DNA of 64,000 nt from CAIOZA01 sp964464375 (GTDB lineage: Bacteria; Bacteroidota; Ignavibacteria; Kapaibacteriales; UBA2268), in the NCBI GenBank assembly GCA_964464375.1, contig CAYXFU010000008.1, positions 52,707 to 116,706 of the forward strand, read 5' to 3'. The position numbers were made by a program, and so were the translations under genes. The notes beneath the pieces are model-generated. The model ran no database searches and was not told where the DNA came from. It worked only from the letters and a program-made list of their open reading frames with translations. Positions 56,594-64,000 of this stretch are shown here, piece by piece. How positions within the stretch are numbered: position 1 is the first letter of the stretch; each line of letters opens with the position of its first letter.

Positions 56594-57277
56594 TTAATTT
56601 CTAATATCAATACCACCAAACATTACTGAATATTTAATTCGCAAAATTGGTGAAATTGTTGAATCATCTACATCTTGTCTGGTTTTATTATTTAATGCTC
56701 CTGCAAACGGTGAACCGCTTATTTCAAGTTTCCAGATTTTAGGAACAAATAATTCTAAACCACCAAAAGATACATTTATTTCCAGATCAGCTCCATCTGG
56801 TGCTATTTCACATTTACTTAAATCCAGTTCAATTCCACCAAAAGCAACTTGAACAGAACCCCCTCGAAAATCATTTATCTCAACTGATTCTTTAACACCG
56901 CTAAAAAACGTATCATATTTAATATAATTATCCCTTTTTTGATTTTGTCTCTGTAATTTATCCTTTGAGCTTGTTTTTCTATTTGTTAATAAGTAAAGAC
57001 CGGCAAGAATTAGTCCAATAGGCCAGAAGAAATCCCATGCAGATCCAGGCAACATATCAAGTGTGTCTGCTTGAAAAAGAACACCAATCAATAAAATAAT
57101 TGCTCCAGACCAATAATTATGTCTGTTCATGACGATAGATGCAATGCCCCATGAAATAATAGTTAATGGCCACCAGGTCGATAATAACTCACCAAATGAC
57201 CAAATATTATATTGGTCAAGAATTAGTGCTAATCCTATCAATATCAGCAAAATAGCAACAAAATATCTTCCTTTCAT
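56594..57277 (-). CDS. LiaF-like membrane protein (DUF5668 + C-terminal LiaF-type domain)
   Basis: About 227 residues from ATG 57277, preceded by GTGAGG; the longer frame from 57367 lacks a ribosome site. Four hydrophobic segments occupy residues 5-115 (a LiaI/LiaF-type membrane region: RYFVAILLILIGLALIL, TWWPLTIISWGIASI). The C-terminal beta-rich domain (GVKESVEINDFRGGSVQVAFGGIELDLSKCEI; FGGLELFVPKIW) matches the cell-wall-active antibiotic response type. It likely senses or modulates envelope stress. No LiaRS pair is nearby. Confidence 0.8.
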   Translation of the reverse strand: MKGRYFVAILLILIGLALILDQYNIWSFGELLSTWWPLTIISWGIASIVMNRHNYWSGAIILLIGVLFQADTLDMLPGSAWDFFWPIGLILAGLYLLTNRKTSSKDKLQRQNQKRDNYIKYDTFFSGVKESVEINDFRGGSVQVAFGGIELDLSKCEIAPDGADLEINVSFGGLELFVPKIWKLEISGSPFAGALNNKTRQDVDDSTISPILRIKYSVMFGGIDIRN

Positions 57278-57409
57278 TTTTAACCTCACATGAAATATTA
57301 GTAAATATATTTGTATAATACTATCAATTTGAGAAAGAGTTTCATAAAAATATTTTCTGAGAATCAAAAATAACTGTTATTTTTGTAATTCTAATATTTA
57401 ATTTTCAAT

Positions 57410-58258
57410 ATGAACAACTCAAAAAAATTAGAAATAATCGATAAAGAATTCAAATGTCTTGATAAAGGATTTGTACGTTTAGTTGATTTCATGGGAGACG
57501 ATGAAGCGATAGTGCAGGCGGCAAGAGTTTCTTACGGTAAAGGTACCAAAACTATTAATGAAGACAGAAGTTTGATTCGTTATTTAATGCGTCATCGTCA
57601 TACTTCTCCATTTGAAATGGTAGAATTCAAATTCCATGTCAAGCTTCCTATTTTTGTTGCAAGACAGTGGATCAGACATAGAACGGCTAATGTGAATGAA
57701 TATAGTGGTAGATATTCCGAAATGAAAGATGAATTCTACATCCCTGATATCGAACAGATTCGTCATCAGAGTTCGGTCAATAAGCAGGGAAGATCTTCAA
57801 ATGTATTTCCAGAGAATATTTCGAAAGATATTATTTCCCAACTTGAATCAACCCAGAAGGAGCTCTTCAAAGAGTATTCTGAACTTTTGGAGATTGATTT
57901 AGCAAGGGAACTTGCCAGAATAAATCTCCCATTATCGAATTACACTGAGTGGTATTGGAAAATTGATCTACATAATCTTTTCCATTTTCTGCGACTTAGA
58001 CTTGATAACCATGCTCAGTATGAGATAAGAGTTTATGGAGAAGTTATCGCTGAAATTATTCGCGAAATAGTTCCACTGGCTTTTGAAGCTTTTGAGGATT
58101 ATGTCCTAAACTCAGAATTTTTCTCAGCACAAGAATTAAAAATCATTAAAAGTCTTATTCATACAAATTTGCCTGATAACGACACTCTCAAACTTTCAGG
58201 ATTATCGTCAGGTGAAATTTCAGAATTCAAAACAAAATTTCAGAAAATAACTAAATAA
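57410..58258 (+). CDS. thyX: Flavin-dependent thymidylate synthase
   Basis: A 282-residue FAD enzyme making dTMP from dUMP with CH2-THF and NADPH, independent of ThyA. The ThyX motif RHR-x7-S is RHRTANVNEYS near residue 90, and FEMVEFKFHVKLPIFVARQW precedes it. The C-terminal RLDNHAQYEIRVYGEVIAE is also conserved. A TATTTTTG at 57378-57385 may be part of its promoter, but the -33 box is weak. Two LolA-like lipoprotein genes follow at 26 and 16 bases and probably share the transcript. Confidence 0.95.
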   Translation: MNNSKKLEIIDKEFKCLDKGFVRLVDFMGDDEAIVQAARVSYGKGTKTINEDRSLIRYLMRHRHTSPFEMVEFKFHVKLPIFVARQWIRHRTANVNEYSGRYSEMKDEFYIPDIEQIRHQSSVNKQGRSSNVFPENISKDIISQLESTQKELFKEYSELLEIDLARELARINLPLSNYTEWYWKIDLHNLFHFLRLRLDNHAQYEIRVYGEVIAEIIREIVPLAFEAFEDYVLNSEFFSAQELKIIKSLIHTNLPDNDTLKLSGLSSGEISEFKTKFQKITK

Positions 58259-58284
58259 ATATTCACACAATAATTGGAGCAATT

Positions 58285-58980
58285 ATGTTTAAGAAATTTG
58301 CGATGTTCGCAGTAATCATCTTCTTGGGTTCTTTAATTCTAAAAGCACAGACAGGAGAAGAAATATTAGACAAAGCCATTGAAGCTGTAGGTGGCTATGA
58401 AGCAATGAAAGAAACAAAGACAACATCAGCTGTTATGTCGATGAGCATTCAAGGAATGGATTTGAGAATGACGGTTTATAACAAAAAACCTGCATTCAGA
58501 TCTGAAACTGATATGATGGGTCAGAAAATGGTAATGGTTTTCGACGGTCAAACAGGATGGATGAGCTCTCAGGGAGGTGTTCAAGAAATACCTCAAGAGC
58601 AGATTAAACAAATGAGAGATCAGGCAGAAATGACCGACAATCCATTGCTTAAATACAAAGAACCAGGAGCAAAAATCGAGAAACAAGGCAAAGAAAAAGT
58701 TGAGGACAATTCTTGCTTTAAACTTGCATTGACAGATAAAAATAATGAGACAATCACAGTTTATATTGACGCTAATGACTACCTTTTGAAGAGAATTGAT
58801 AAAGCAGATAAAGATGCCACAGTTGAAATTTTATTAAAAGATTATAAAAAAGTTGGGAAAGTAATGATAGCATATTTATATGTTATCAAAACCCAAGGTA
58901 TGGACATGGAATTGAAGATGGAGAAATTTGAAGTCAATCCCAAATTGGATGATTCATTGTTTACGAAACCAACAAAATAA
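58285..58980 (+). CDS. LolA-like exported protein
   Basis: A 231-residue protein with a signal peptide (FAMFAVIIFLGSLILKAQ) and a LolA/LolB/LppX-type fold. After AVGGYEAMKETKT it shows a run of beta strands ending in a C-terminal KFEVNPKLDDSLFTKP, a pattern of outer-membrane lipoprotein-sorting-like proteins. It is 30-odd residues shorter than its neighbour, with which it shares FEVNxKxDDSxF and the layout, so they are tandem paralogues. No LolCDE gene is seen. A lipid or lipoprotein carrier role in the periplasm is likely but unproven. Confidence 0.7.
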   Translation: MFKKFAMFAVIIFLGSLILKAQTGEEILDKAIEAVGGYEAMKETKTTSAVMSMSIQGMDLRMTVYNKKPAFRSETDMMGQKMVMVFDGQTGWMSSQGGVQEIPQEQIKQMRDQAEMTDNPLLKYKEPGAKIEKQGKEKVEDNSCFKLALTDKNNETITVYIDANDYLLKRIDKADKDATVEILLKDYKKVGKVMIAYLYVIKTQGMDMELKMEKFEVNPKLDDSLFTKPTK

Positions 58981-58996
58981 GAAAATATAGGAAAAA

Positions 58997-59767
58997 ATGA
59001 AATTTAATATTTTTAAAGTATTGTCTGTGCTTTTTGTTTTTGGATTAGTTTCCTGCACCAAGGATATTGATAATATCCTTAAAGAACACTACAAAGCCCG
59101 TGGTGGTGATTATATTCAAAAAGTTACTTCTGTTTATGCAGAAGGAAAATCGATGTCTATGATGATGGCTATGCCATTTAGAATGAATTTCATTTTACCC
59201 TCAAAATTACGTTATGATTTCGTGATAATGGGTAAAGAGGGATCATCGATATTCAACGACAACAAAATTTGGATGGTTCAGGATAGTAATGTTACAGAAG
59301 TGCCAGCTGAATTTGTTGCAGATAACAAACGTGACGTAAGTTATCAGGCAAAAATTTTTAAATCTGACCTTGTTGACTTCTTTTTGAATAAACAGGGTAA
59401 GATAGAATATCTAGGTAAAGATACTTCTAATAAATCAGAATTTTATAAAATCAGACTTATTAAAGATAGTATAATTGGAGAATTCTGGCTTGATACTAAA
59501 ACTTTTCTTGAACATAAAATCACTTTCACAAGAACTGTTGGTAAAAATAAAGTAATTGAATCAGTTAAATTGGATGATTTCAAAAAAGTAGGGAATTTGA
59601 TGATACCTCATAAAGTTAGTGTCTCAGTCTCAAATGCAGATGAGATGCCTAAACCAGCATCATCATTAACATTCCAGAAATTTGAAATCAACAGAAAGAT
59701 TGATGAAAGCATATTTCAACCTCCGGTTGGTAAAAATCAACAACCAGAGAATCATGTGAAAAAATAA
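58997..59767 (+). CDS. LolA-like lipoprotein, paralogue of preceding gene
   Basis: A 256-residue protein with a lipobox (FGLVSC, Cys about residue 20) and the same fold as its neighbour: EHYKARGGDYIQKVTSV, SMMMAMPFRMNF, and a final FEINRKIDESIFQPP. It differs in being acylated and in carrying a poorly conserved tail. It lies 16 bases after the first copy, so the two are likely expressed together and may work as a pair. Function remains inferred from fold. Confidence 0.7.
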   Translation: MKFNIFKVLSVLFVFGLVSCTKDIDNILKEHYKARGGDYIQKVTSVYAEGKSMSMMMAMPFRMNFILPSKLRYDFVIMGKEGSSIFNDNKIWMVQDSNVTEVPAEFVADNKRDVSYQAKIFKSDLVDFFLNKQGKIEYLGKDTSNKSEFYKIRLIKDSIIGEFWLDTKTFLEHKITFTRTVGKNKVIESVKLDDFKKVGNLMIPHKVSVSVSNADEMPKPASSLTFQKFEINRKIDESIFQPPVGKNQQPENHVKK

Positions 59768-59785
59768 ATCTGATTGATATTTTTC

Positions 59786-59823
59786 AAAGAGTCTTATTGA
59801 ATAAATAAGGCTCTTTTCTTTTT
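59786..59823 (+). terminator. Terminator after LolA-like pair
   Basis: A 13-bp stem (AAAGAGTCTTATT / AATAAGGCTCTTT, with one G-T pair) followed by TTCTTTTTT. It closes the thyX-LolA-like operon before uvrD. Confidence 0.8.
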
Positions 59824-59884
59824 TGTCTAAAACTATTTAAACATATTTATTAATTTAAATTTTTAAATTTCTCATATTATCTCA

Positions 59885-62143
59885 ATGACATTAAAACTAA
59901 TAAAGACCGAATTAGAAACATTAGCTGAAAATTCAATATTAGATAAACTCAACGATTCTCAGAAACTAGCTGTAACATCTATCGAAGGACCAGTACTTAT
60001 TATTGCCGGTGCAGGTAGTGGCAAAACCAGAGCACTTACTCATAGAATAGCTTATATGATTAATCAGGGTATAAGACCTGAAAATATATTAGCACTTACC
60101 TTTACAAATAAAGCAGCGGAAGAAATGGGACTGAGAATTGCTTCCCTTGTTCATCAGGATGCAGTAAAAAGAATATGGTCAGGGACTTTTCATTCAATAT
60201 TTGCAAGAATCCTTCGTATTGAAGCGGAATCTATTGGATATACAAGGTCATTTTCAATTTATGATACTGATGATTCGGCAAATGCAATCAAAGATATAAT
60301 TCGGAATATGGGAATATCAACTCAGCAGTTTACGCCTCAGACTGTACGTGGAAAAATTTCTTCAGCAAAGAATCAGATGCTTACATGGGATAAATTCACA
60401 GATTTATATACTACTTCTAATGATAGAACTATTGCCGATATTTATAAAGAATACGAAGAGAATTTAAAGAGATCAAATGCAATGGATTTCGATGATTTAC
60501 TTATCAACATGATTCGTATTCTTAGGAATGATACTGCTACACTCAAAAAATATCAGGAGCGATTCAAGTATTTACTCGTCGATGAATACCAAGACACTAA
60601 CCGACCTCAGTATCTGGTGTGTAAGATGTTAGCCGAAGGACATAAAAACATTTGTGTTGTTGGTGATGATGCTCAGAGTATTTACAAATGGCGTGGCGCA
60701 GACATCAAAAATATTCTGGATTTTCAGAAGGATTACGACAAACCAACAATCATAAGATTAGAACAAAACTACAGATCAACCAAAAATATTTTGTCTGCTG
60801 CAGATTCAGTAATAAAGAATAATCGAAAACAAATCAGTAAAGATCTTTGGACAGATAATCCTGATGGAGATAAAATAAGGTTAGTTGAATGTATTGATGA
60901 AATCGACGAAGCCGAATTCATAATTAAAAACATAAGCAACAAGATCCAACATGAGAACATTTCTGCTAAAGATTTCGCTATACTTTATAGAACCAATGCT
61001 CAATCACTGGCTTTTGAAAATTCGTGCAGAAAGCACAATACACCTTACATTATTGTTGGTGGTATGTCTTTCTACAAAAGAAAAGAAGTAAAGGATGTAT
61101 ATTCTTATCTTAAGTTTATCAGTAACCCTAAAGACAATGAATCCCTTGTAAGAATTATTAATGAACCACCGCGTGGTATAGGTCAACAGACACTTTCCGC
61201 CGTCAGATTATTTGCTAAAAGTGAGAAAATATCAATTTATGAGGCTTTTCAGAAAATTGATTCCATAACAGATCTAGCATCCAGAGGAAAAAATTCAATT
61301 AAGGTATTTACTGATTTCGTAAATGAAATTTTAGTGATTAAATCTAAGACAGAACCCAGTGAATTTGCTTCACAGTTCATAGAAAAAACCGGTCTTCTTC
61401 AAATGTATAAGGAGATTGATACTGAAGATTCTATCGACAGATGGAATAACGTACAGCAAGTACTTTCTGATATAGCAACATTCTTCCGAATGGAACCAGA
61501 TAAAGAACTTGAAGATTACCTTCAACAAGTATCTCTAATCTCAGATATTGACGATAAGGACATTAACAGAGATCAGATCAAGCTTATGACCATTCATTCT
61601 GCTAAAGGACTGGAATTCCCTGTTGTATTCATTGCCGGACTAGAGAAGGGCTTATTTCCATTTGCCAGGACAGAATCAAACAGAGAAGAAGAAGAAGAAG
61701 AAAGAAGACTGTTCTATGTGGCAATCACAAGAGCAATGGAGACTTTATATCTTACTTATGCTACCAGAAGGATGCGATTTGGTGAGTATAATTATCAAAA
61801 TCCATCGAAATTTATATCAGAGATTGATTCAAAACTCATCGATTTTAATACTAAACCAACTCAGCAAAGCATTGTTCAACCTAGATCTAAATTGCATGGC
61901 GGAAATCCTTACAGACCCAAAGCTGATAATTATAGTCAAGTTTCGAGCAATGACTCTTACTCTCAAATACCTGAAAATGAGTTGAAATTAAAATCGGGTG
62001 ATAGAGTAAAACATTCTGTTTTCGGACCAGGTAAAATTGAATCCATTAGTGGAACTCCGCACAATCTTCAAGCAACAGTCTATTTCCAAACTGTTGGTAG
62101 AAAGAAATTAATGCTTCAATATGCAAAACTCGAAAAGATATGA
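59885..62143 (+). CDS. UvrD/PcrA-type superfamily 1 DNA helicase
   Basis: A 752-residue 3'-5' helicase of nucleotide excision and mismatch repair and of replication restart. Walker A reads IIAGAGSGKTRALTHRIAYM (residues about 37-56). Motif II is LLVDEYQDTN, motif III GDDAQSIYKWRGA, motif IV RLEQNYRST, motif V LMTIHSAKGLEFPVVFIAGLE, and motif VI VAITRAMETLYLTYATRR. The C-terminal Tudor-like domain GDRVKHSVFGPGKIESISG is typical of PcrA, which contacts RNA polymerase. Length matches PcrA (about 720-750). Stop lies 2 bases from the converging unknown gene. Confidence 0.94.
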   Translation: MTLKLIKTELETLAENSILDKLNDSQKLAVTSIEGPVLIIAGAGSGKTRALTHRIAYMINQGIRPENILALTFTNKAAEEMGLRIASLVHQDAVKRIWSGTFHSIFARILRIEAESIGYTRSFSIYDTDDSANAIKDIIRNMGISTQQFTPQTVRGKISSAKNQMLTWDKFTDLYTTSNDRTIADIYKEYEENLKRSNAMDFDDLLINMIRILRNDTATLKKYQERFKYLLVDEYQDTNRPQYLVCKMLAEGHKNICVVGDDAQSIYKWRGADIKNILDFQKDYDKPTIIRLEQNYRSTKNILSAADSVIKNNRKQISKDLWTDNPDGDKIRLVECIDEIDEAEFIIKNISNKIQHENISAKDFAILYRTNAQSLAFENSCRKHNTPYIIVGGMSFYKRKEVKDVYSYLKFISNPKDNESLVRIINEPPRGIGQQTLSAVRLFAKSEKISIYEAFQKIDSITDLASRGKNSIKVFTDFVNEILVIKSKTEPSEFASQFIEKTGLLQMYKEIDTEDSIDRWNNVQQVLSDIATFFRMEPDKELEDYLQQVSLISDIDDKDINRDQIKLMTIHSAKGLEFPVVFIAGLEKGLFPFARTESNREEEEEERRLFYVAITRAMETLYLTYATRRMRFGEYNYQNPSKFISEIDSKLIDFNTKPTQQSIVQPRSKLHGGNPYRPKADNYSQVSSNDSYSQIPENELKLKSGDRVKHSVFGPGKIESISGTPHNLQATVYFQTVGRKKLMLQYAKLEKI

Positions 62144-62145
62144 AA

Positions 62146-62784
62146 TCAGTTCTGACTTAAATCCGCTAATTGATTGAATAGTTTTGAATAATATTTAAGC
62201 TGATCATTAATAGTCATATTACTAATACTGTTAAGGCAGAGAAAATAATATTGCTCATCATTCTTGCTATTTTTTAAGGTTGATGGGTTTATTGTCTCCC
62301 CAGTAACGTCAGATACAATAATTGGGTTAATTTTCATTAAAGCTTTAATCAGTCTTTCTTCAGGTAACCCCATTTTGTAGGTTAATAAATTCATTTCGAA
62401 CTCGGCATTACACCAATTTCTGATTTTAATAAACAGTTCTTCCTGTTTCTTGATGTCAGAATAGCTATCAATAAACTCCGATAATCCTATATTCAGCAAT
62501 TCTTTATCATTCTTGTCAAGCAAAGTAAGGATTTTATTAGGAGAAATCCAATTGTTGTTATATAAATTACTGATTTTATCGATCTGAATAATAGAATAGG
62601 CTCTGATCTCATCGATTGAGAATAAAGCTTTATAAAATGCATCTGAATATTCGACATTCAGTTTAGTGATATTATCTGAAATTTGCTTAAGATTGCTCTT
62701 TGTCTTTTCTTCTGCATTAACACTTGCAATCATAAGCGTTAGTGACAAAAGAAACAGAAGTGATAGTTTATTGAACAATTTCAT
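62146..62784 (-). CDS. Unknown exported protein
   Basis: A 212-residue protein with a signal peptide (MKLFNKLSLLFLLSLTLMIASVNA). The mature part is all-alpha in appearance (ISDNITKLNVEYSDAFYKALFSIDEIRAY; LTLLDKNDKELLNIGLSEFI) without recognised motifs, cysteines beyond two, or repeats. I do not recognise the family. It converges on uvrD. Upstream is a gene-poor repeat region, so its promoter must lie in 62785-62900. It has a purine-rich ribosome site (CGGAGGATTAAAT on the minus strand). Confidence 0.65.
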   Translation of the reverse strand: MKLFNKLSLLFLLSLTLMIASVNAEEKTKSNLKQISDNITKLNVEYSDAFYKALFSIDEIRAYSIIQIDKISNLYNNNWISPNKILTLLDKNDKELLNIGLSEFIDSYSDIKKQEELFIKIRNWCNAEFEMNLLTYKMGLPEERLIKALMKINPIIVSDVTGETINPSTLKNSKNDEQYYFLCLNSISNMTINDQLKYYSKLFNQLADLSQN

Positions 62785-63012
62785 ATTTAATCCTCCGTAA
62801 TTGTGTCAGATTAATCTTGCAATTAATATGCCATAAGTTATAATTCGAGGTTTTATCTTTAGACATAATTTATTCTTTTATATTGTTGTTTACTTACTTA
62901 CAGATCAATTTGTGATCAAAACTAATATATAATTTCCAATTGCTTATGTTATGTGATTAGATTAATATGTTGTCCAACTTTCAAAAAGATTGCATCTTTT
63001 CGAAAGTGAATT
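62785..63012. other. Intergenic stretch without recognisable features
   Basis: AT-rich sequence upstream of the unknown exported gene. I see no gene, hairpin or consensus promoter here. It precedes the repeat-rich stretch that runs to the window end. Confidence 0.5.
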
Positions 63013-63052
63013 GCACTTTTTGCATAAATTGCATTGTGTTTTTTGATTTCGA
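63013..63052. repeat. Direct repeat A, copy 1
   Basis: GCACTTTTTGCATAAATTGC followed by a TTTTTTGATTTC block. A closely similar copy stands at 63402-63441, and partial fragments (ttgcattaattgcattttt; ggcacttttggcac) lie between, around 63281-63330. Confidence 0.7.
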
Positions 63053-63081
63053 TTTTTGCATCGAAGATGCTGAATTTTAAT

Positions 63082-63270
63082 AACCGCGGGTGAAACCCGT
63101 GGAATGGATCAGCATTTTATTATATCCCAGCCCCGTAGGGGTTGAACTTCTCGGTTTAAATTCAACCCTTTCAGGGCTGATTATATTTCTATAACTTCTA
63201 ACCGTGGGCTTACACCCACGGTTATTGAAATTATACCACTTCGTGGCATAAAAGGTCGCTACTACGTAGC
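63082..63270. repeat. REP-like hairpin cluster
   Basis: Six palindromes in 190 bases: 63084-63102 (CCGCGGGT/ACCCGTGG), 63131-63141 (CCCC/GGGG), 63163-63178 (CAACCCT/AGGGCTG), 63199-63224 (TAACCGTGGG/CCCACGGTTA, perfect 10 bp), 63236-63246 (CCAC/GTGG) and 63258-63270 (GCTAC/GTAGC). The second and third are inverted copies of each other. This layout is like REP elements mobilised by IS200/IS605-type (RAYT) transposases. No transposase is present. Confidence 0.7.
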
Positions 63271-63401
63271 TGAATACAAATTGCATTAATTGCATTTTTG
63301 TTTGCATCTTTTTTGGCACTTTTGGCACTATTTAAATGAACGAAAAGGCATAAAATATATTTGTAACATCCTTATATTACAATCATCTTACTTTTGGGTT
63401 G

Positions 63402-63441
63402 GCACTTTTGCATCATTTGCATTGTATTTTTTGATTTCAAT
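63402..63441. repeat. Direct repeat A, copy 2
   Basis: GCACTTTTGCATCATTTGCA then a TTTTTTGATTTC block, matching copy 1 at 63013-63052 with a few substitutions and one base shorter in the T-run. The match ends where the next hairpin begins (63440). Confidence 0.7.
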
Positions 63442-63612
63442 CCTGTAAGGATGATATATTTATAGAAAATCATGTCCATAATGCGTCGTAATCCCTTTTG
63501 GGATGATACATAACGGGATATCAGAAAAATATTTTTTCTTGTTTCATCCCTAACGGCATTCTGATCAATTTAGTAGATTCGGTTTCTATACATATTCCAT
63601 CCCTAAAGGGAT
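63440..63612. repeat. Second hairpin series (ATCCC family)
   Basis: Three short palindromes of one family: 63440-63452 (ATCCT gta AGGAT), 63491-63504 (ATCCC tttt GGGAT) and 63599-63612 (ATCCC taaa GGGAT), with a partial form near 63545. The shared ATCCC/GGGAT arms with variable loops mark an interspersed repeat distinct from the 63082 cluster. Confidence 0.65.
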
Positions 63613-63625
63613 TAACTGAACCAGA

Positions 63626-63743
63626 TGCAATTTGCGAAATTGGAGGGAATTTTTCAAAGAAACGGTTTTTAAAGGAAATATATTTAATTTATTTTCTATG
63701 TATATAAACATTGGGAATCGTGTGCCAACCTCACCCCGACCCT
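63626..63743. repeat. Direct repeat B, copy 1
   Basis: A 118-base unit from TGCAATTTGCGAAATTGGAG to CCTCACCCCGACCCT. A second copy lies exactly 217 bases on; they differ in roughly 11 positions, clustered in two short blocks, by eye. Confidence 0.8.
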
Positions 63744-63803
63744 TTTCAATGAACAACGATCAAATACCAATGACCGATTAATGCTGAATTTTCCTCACCC
63801 CGA

Positions 63804-63826
63804 CCCTCTCCAACAATTGGAGAGGG
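63804..63826. repeat. Perfect hairpin within the GACCCTCTCC repeat
   Basis: A perfect 10-bp stem (CCCTCTCCAA / TTGGAGAGGG) with a 3-base loop, directly after CCTCACCCCGA. The same CCTCACCCCGACCCT lead-in ends both copies of repeat B. It resembles REP-type palindromes seen in many bacterial genomes. Confidence 0.75.
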
Positions 63827-63842
63827 AGTTCTAAAGCCAAGG

Positions 63843-63960
63843 TGCAATTTGCGAAATTGGAGCGGTTATTTCAAAGAAACGGTTTTTAAAGGAAATATAT
63901 TTAATTTATTTTGTTAATATATGATCATTGGGAATCGTGTACCAACCTCACCCCGACCCT
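63843..63960. repeat. Direct repeat B, copy 2
   Basis: Second copy of the 118-base unit, 217 bases after the first, ending in CCTCACCCCGACCCT near the window edge. Whether a further hairpin follows, as after the middle lead-in at 63793, cannot be seen. Confidence 0.8.
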
Positions 63961-64000
63961 CTCTGGACTATTTCTATAATTATGCTTATATATCAAGAAC

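Noticed and set aside
61662..61985. 107-residue frame inside the helicase gene
   Set aside because: It lies wholly in the helicase coding region in another frame and shows no protein-like features.
63077..63328. 83-residue minus-strand frame
   Set aside because: It covers the palindrome cluster; composition follows the repeats, with no ribosome site.
63082..63960. Possible CRISPR array
   Set aside because: The repeats are hairpins of differing sequence and spacing, not identical repeats of about 28-36 bases with equal spacers, and no cas gene is present.

Overview
The window is AT-rich (roughly one third G+C by eye), densely coded chromosomal DNA from a member of the Bacteroidota/Chlorobiota/Ignavibacteriota (FCB) group. 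The evidence is type IX secretion (a PorX-like regulator and three secreted proteins with C-terminal sorting-type domains), tRNA promoters of the Bacteroidota sigma-A form TTTG-N19/20-TAnnTTTG, and an elongation factor P loop of the PGNLR type that I remember from green sulfur bacteria and relatives. I favour Ignavibacteria or a neighbouring lineage but cannot prove the class.

Layout. 1-9.7 kb: the start of a two-helix K+ channel (cut by the window edge), a large GAF / PEP-synthase-type ATP-binding / nucleotidyltransferase fusion, an outer-membrane-type beta protein, a YbgF/CpoB-like TPR lipoprotein, a GT4 glycosyltransferase and a PKD-like-repeat surface protein. 9.8-20.2 kb: purL, a tiny lysine-rich secreted protein, an overlapping aminotransferase-tadA-rsmI operon, a subtilisin-like secreted protease interrupted by a 10-N scaffold gap, and murB. 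20.3-32.1 kb: an MFS exporter, an NrnA-like/ribE/fumC operon, an AmmeMemoRadiSam-type radical SAM gene, hslO, purA, a STAS protein and secDF. 32.3-41.5 kb: a T9SS-tailed secreted protein, an EEP-family lipoprotein, a prohibitin-like protein with an unknown acidic partner, dtd, rimM-trmD, a PHP phosphoesterase, a LytR_C-like protein, rsfS and a two-lobed retropepsin-like lipoprotein. 41.5-51 kb: a short MITE-like element, porX, rnr, radC, a DUF4139 protein, an M16 protease and a small membrane protein. 51-62.8 kb: tRNA-Leu(GAG) with a thiamine-binding protein, a decayed APC permease, tRNA-Cys(GCA)-efp, accB-accC, an FmdB zinc ribbon, trpS, a LiaF-like protein, thyX with two LolA-like paralogues, uvrD/pcrA and an unknown exported protein.

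The last 1.2 kb (62.8-64.0 kb) holds no convincing gene. It is packed with REP-like hairpins and two families of direct repeats.

Most genes are housekeeping: purine synthesis, tRNA and rRNA modification, translation, fatty-acid initiation, Sec export, peptidoglycan, RNA decay and DNA repair. No defence island, prophage, CRISPR array or intact transposase is visible. The most notable items are the GAF/ATP-binding/nucleotidyltransferase fusion, the MITE whose first base completes a stop codon, the permease pseudogene between two tRNA genes, and the repeat array at the right edge.
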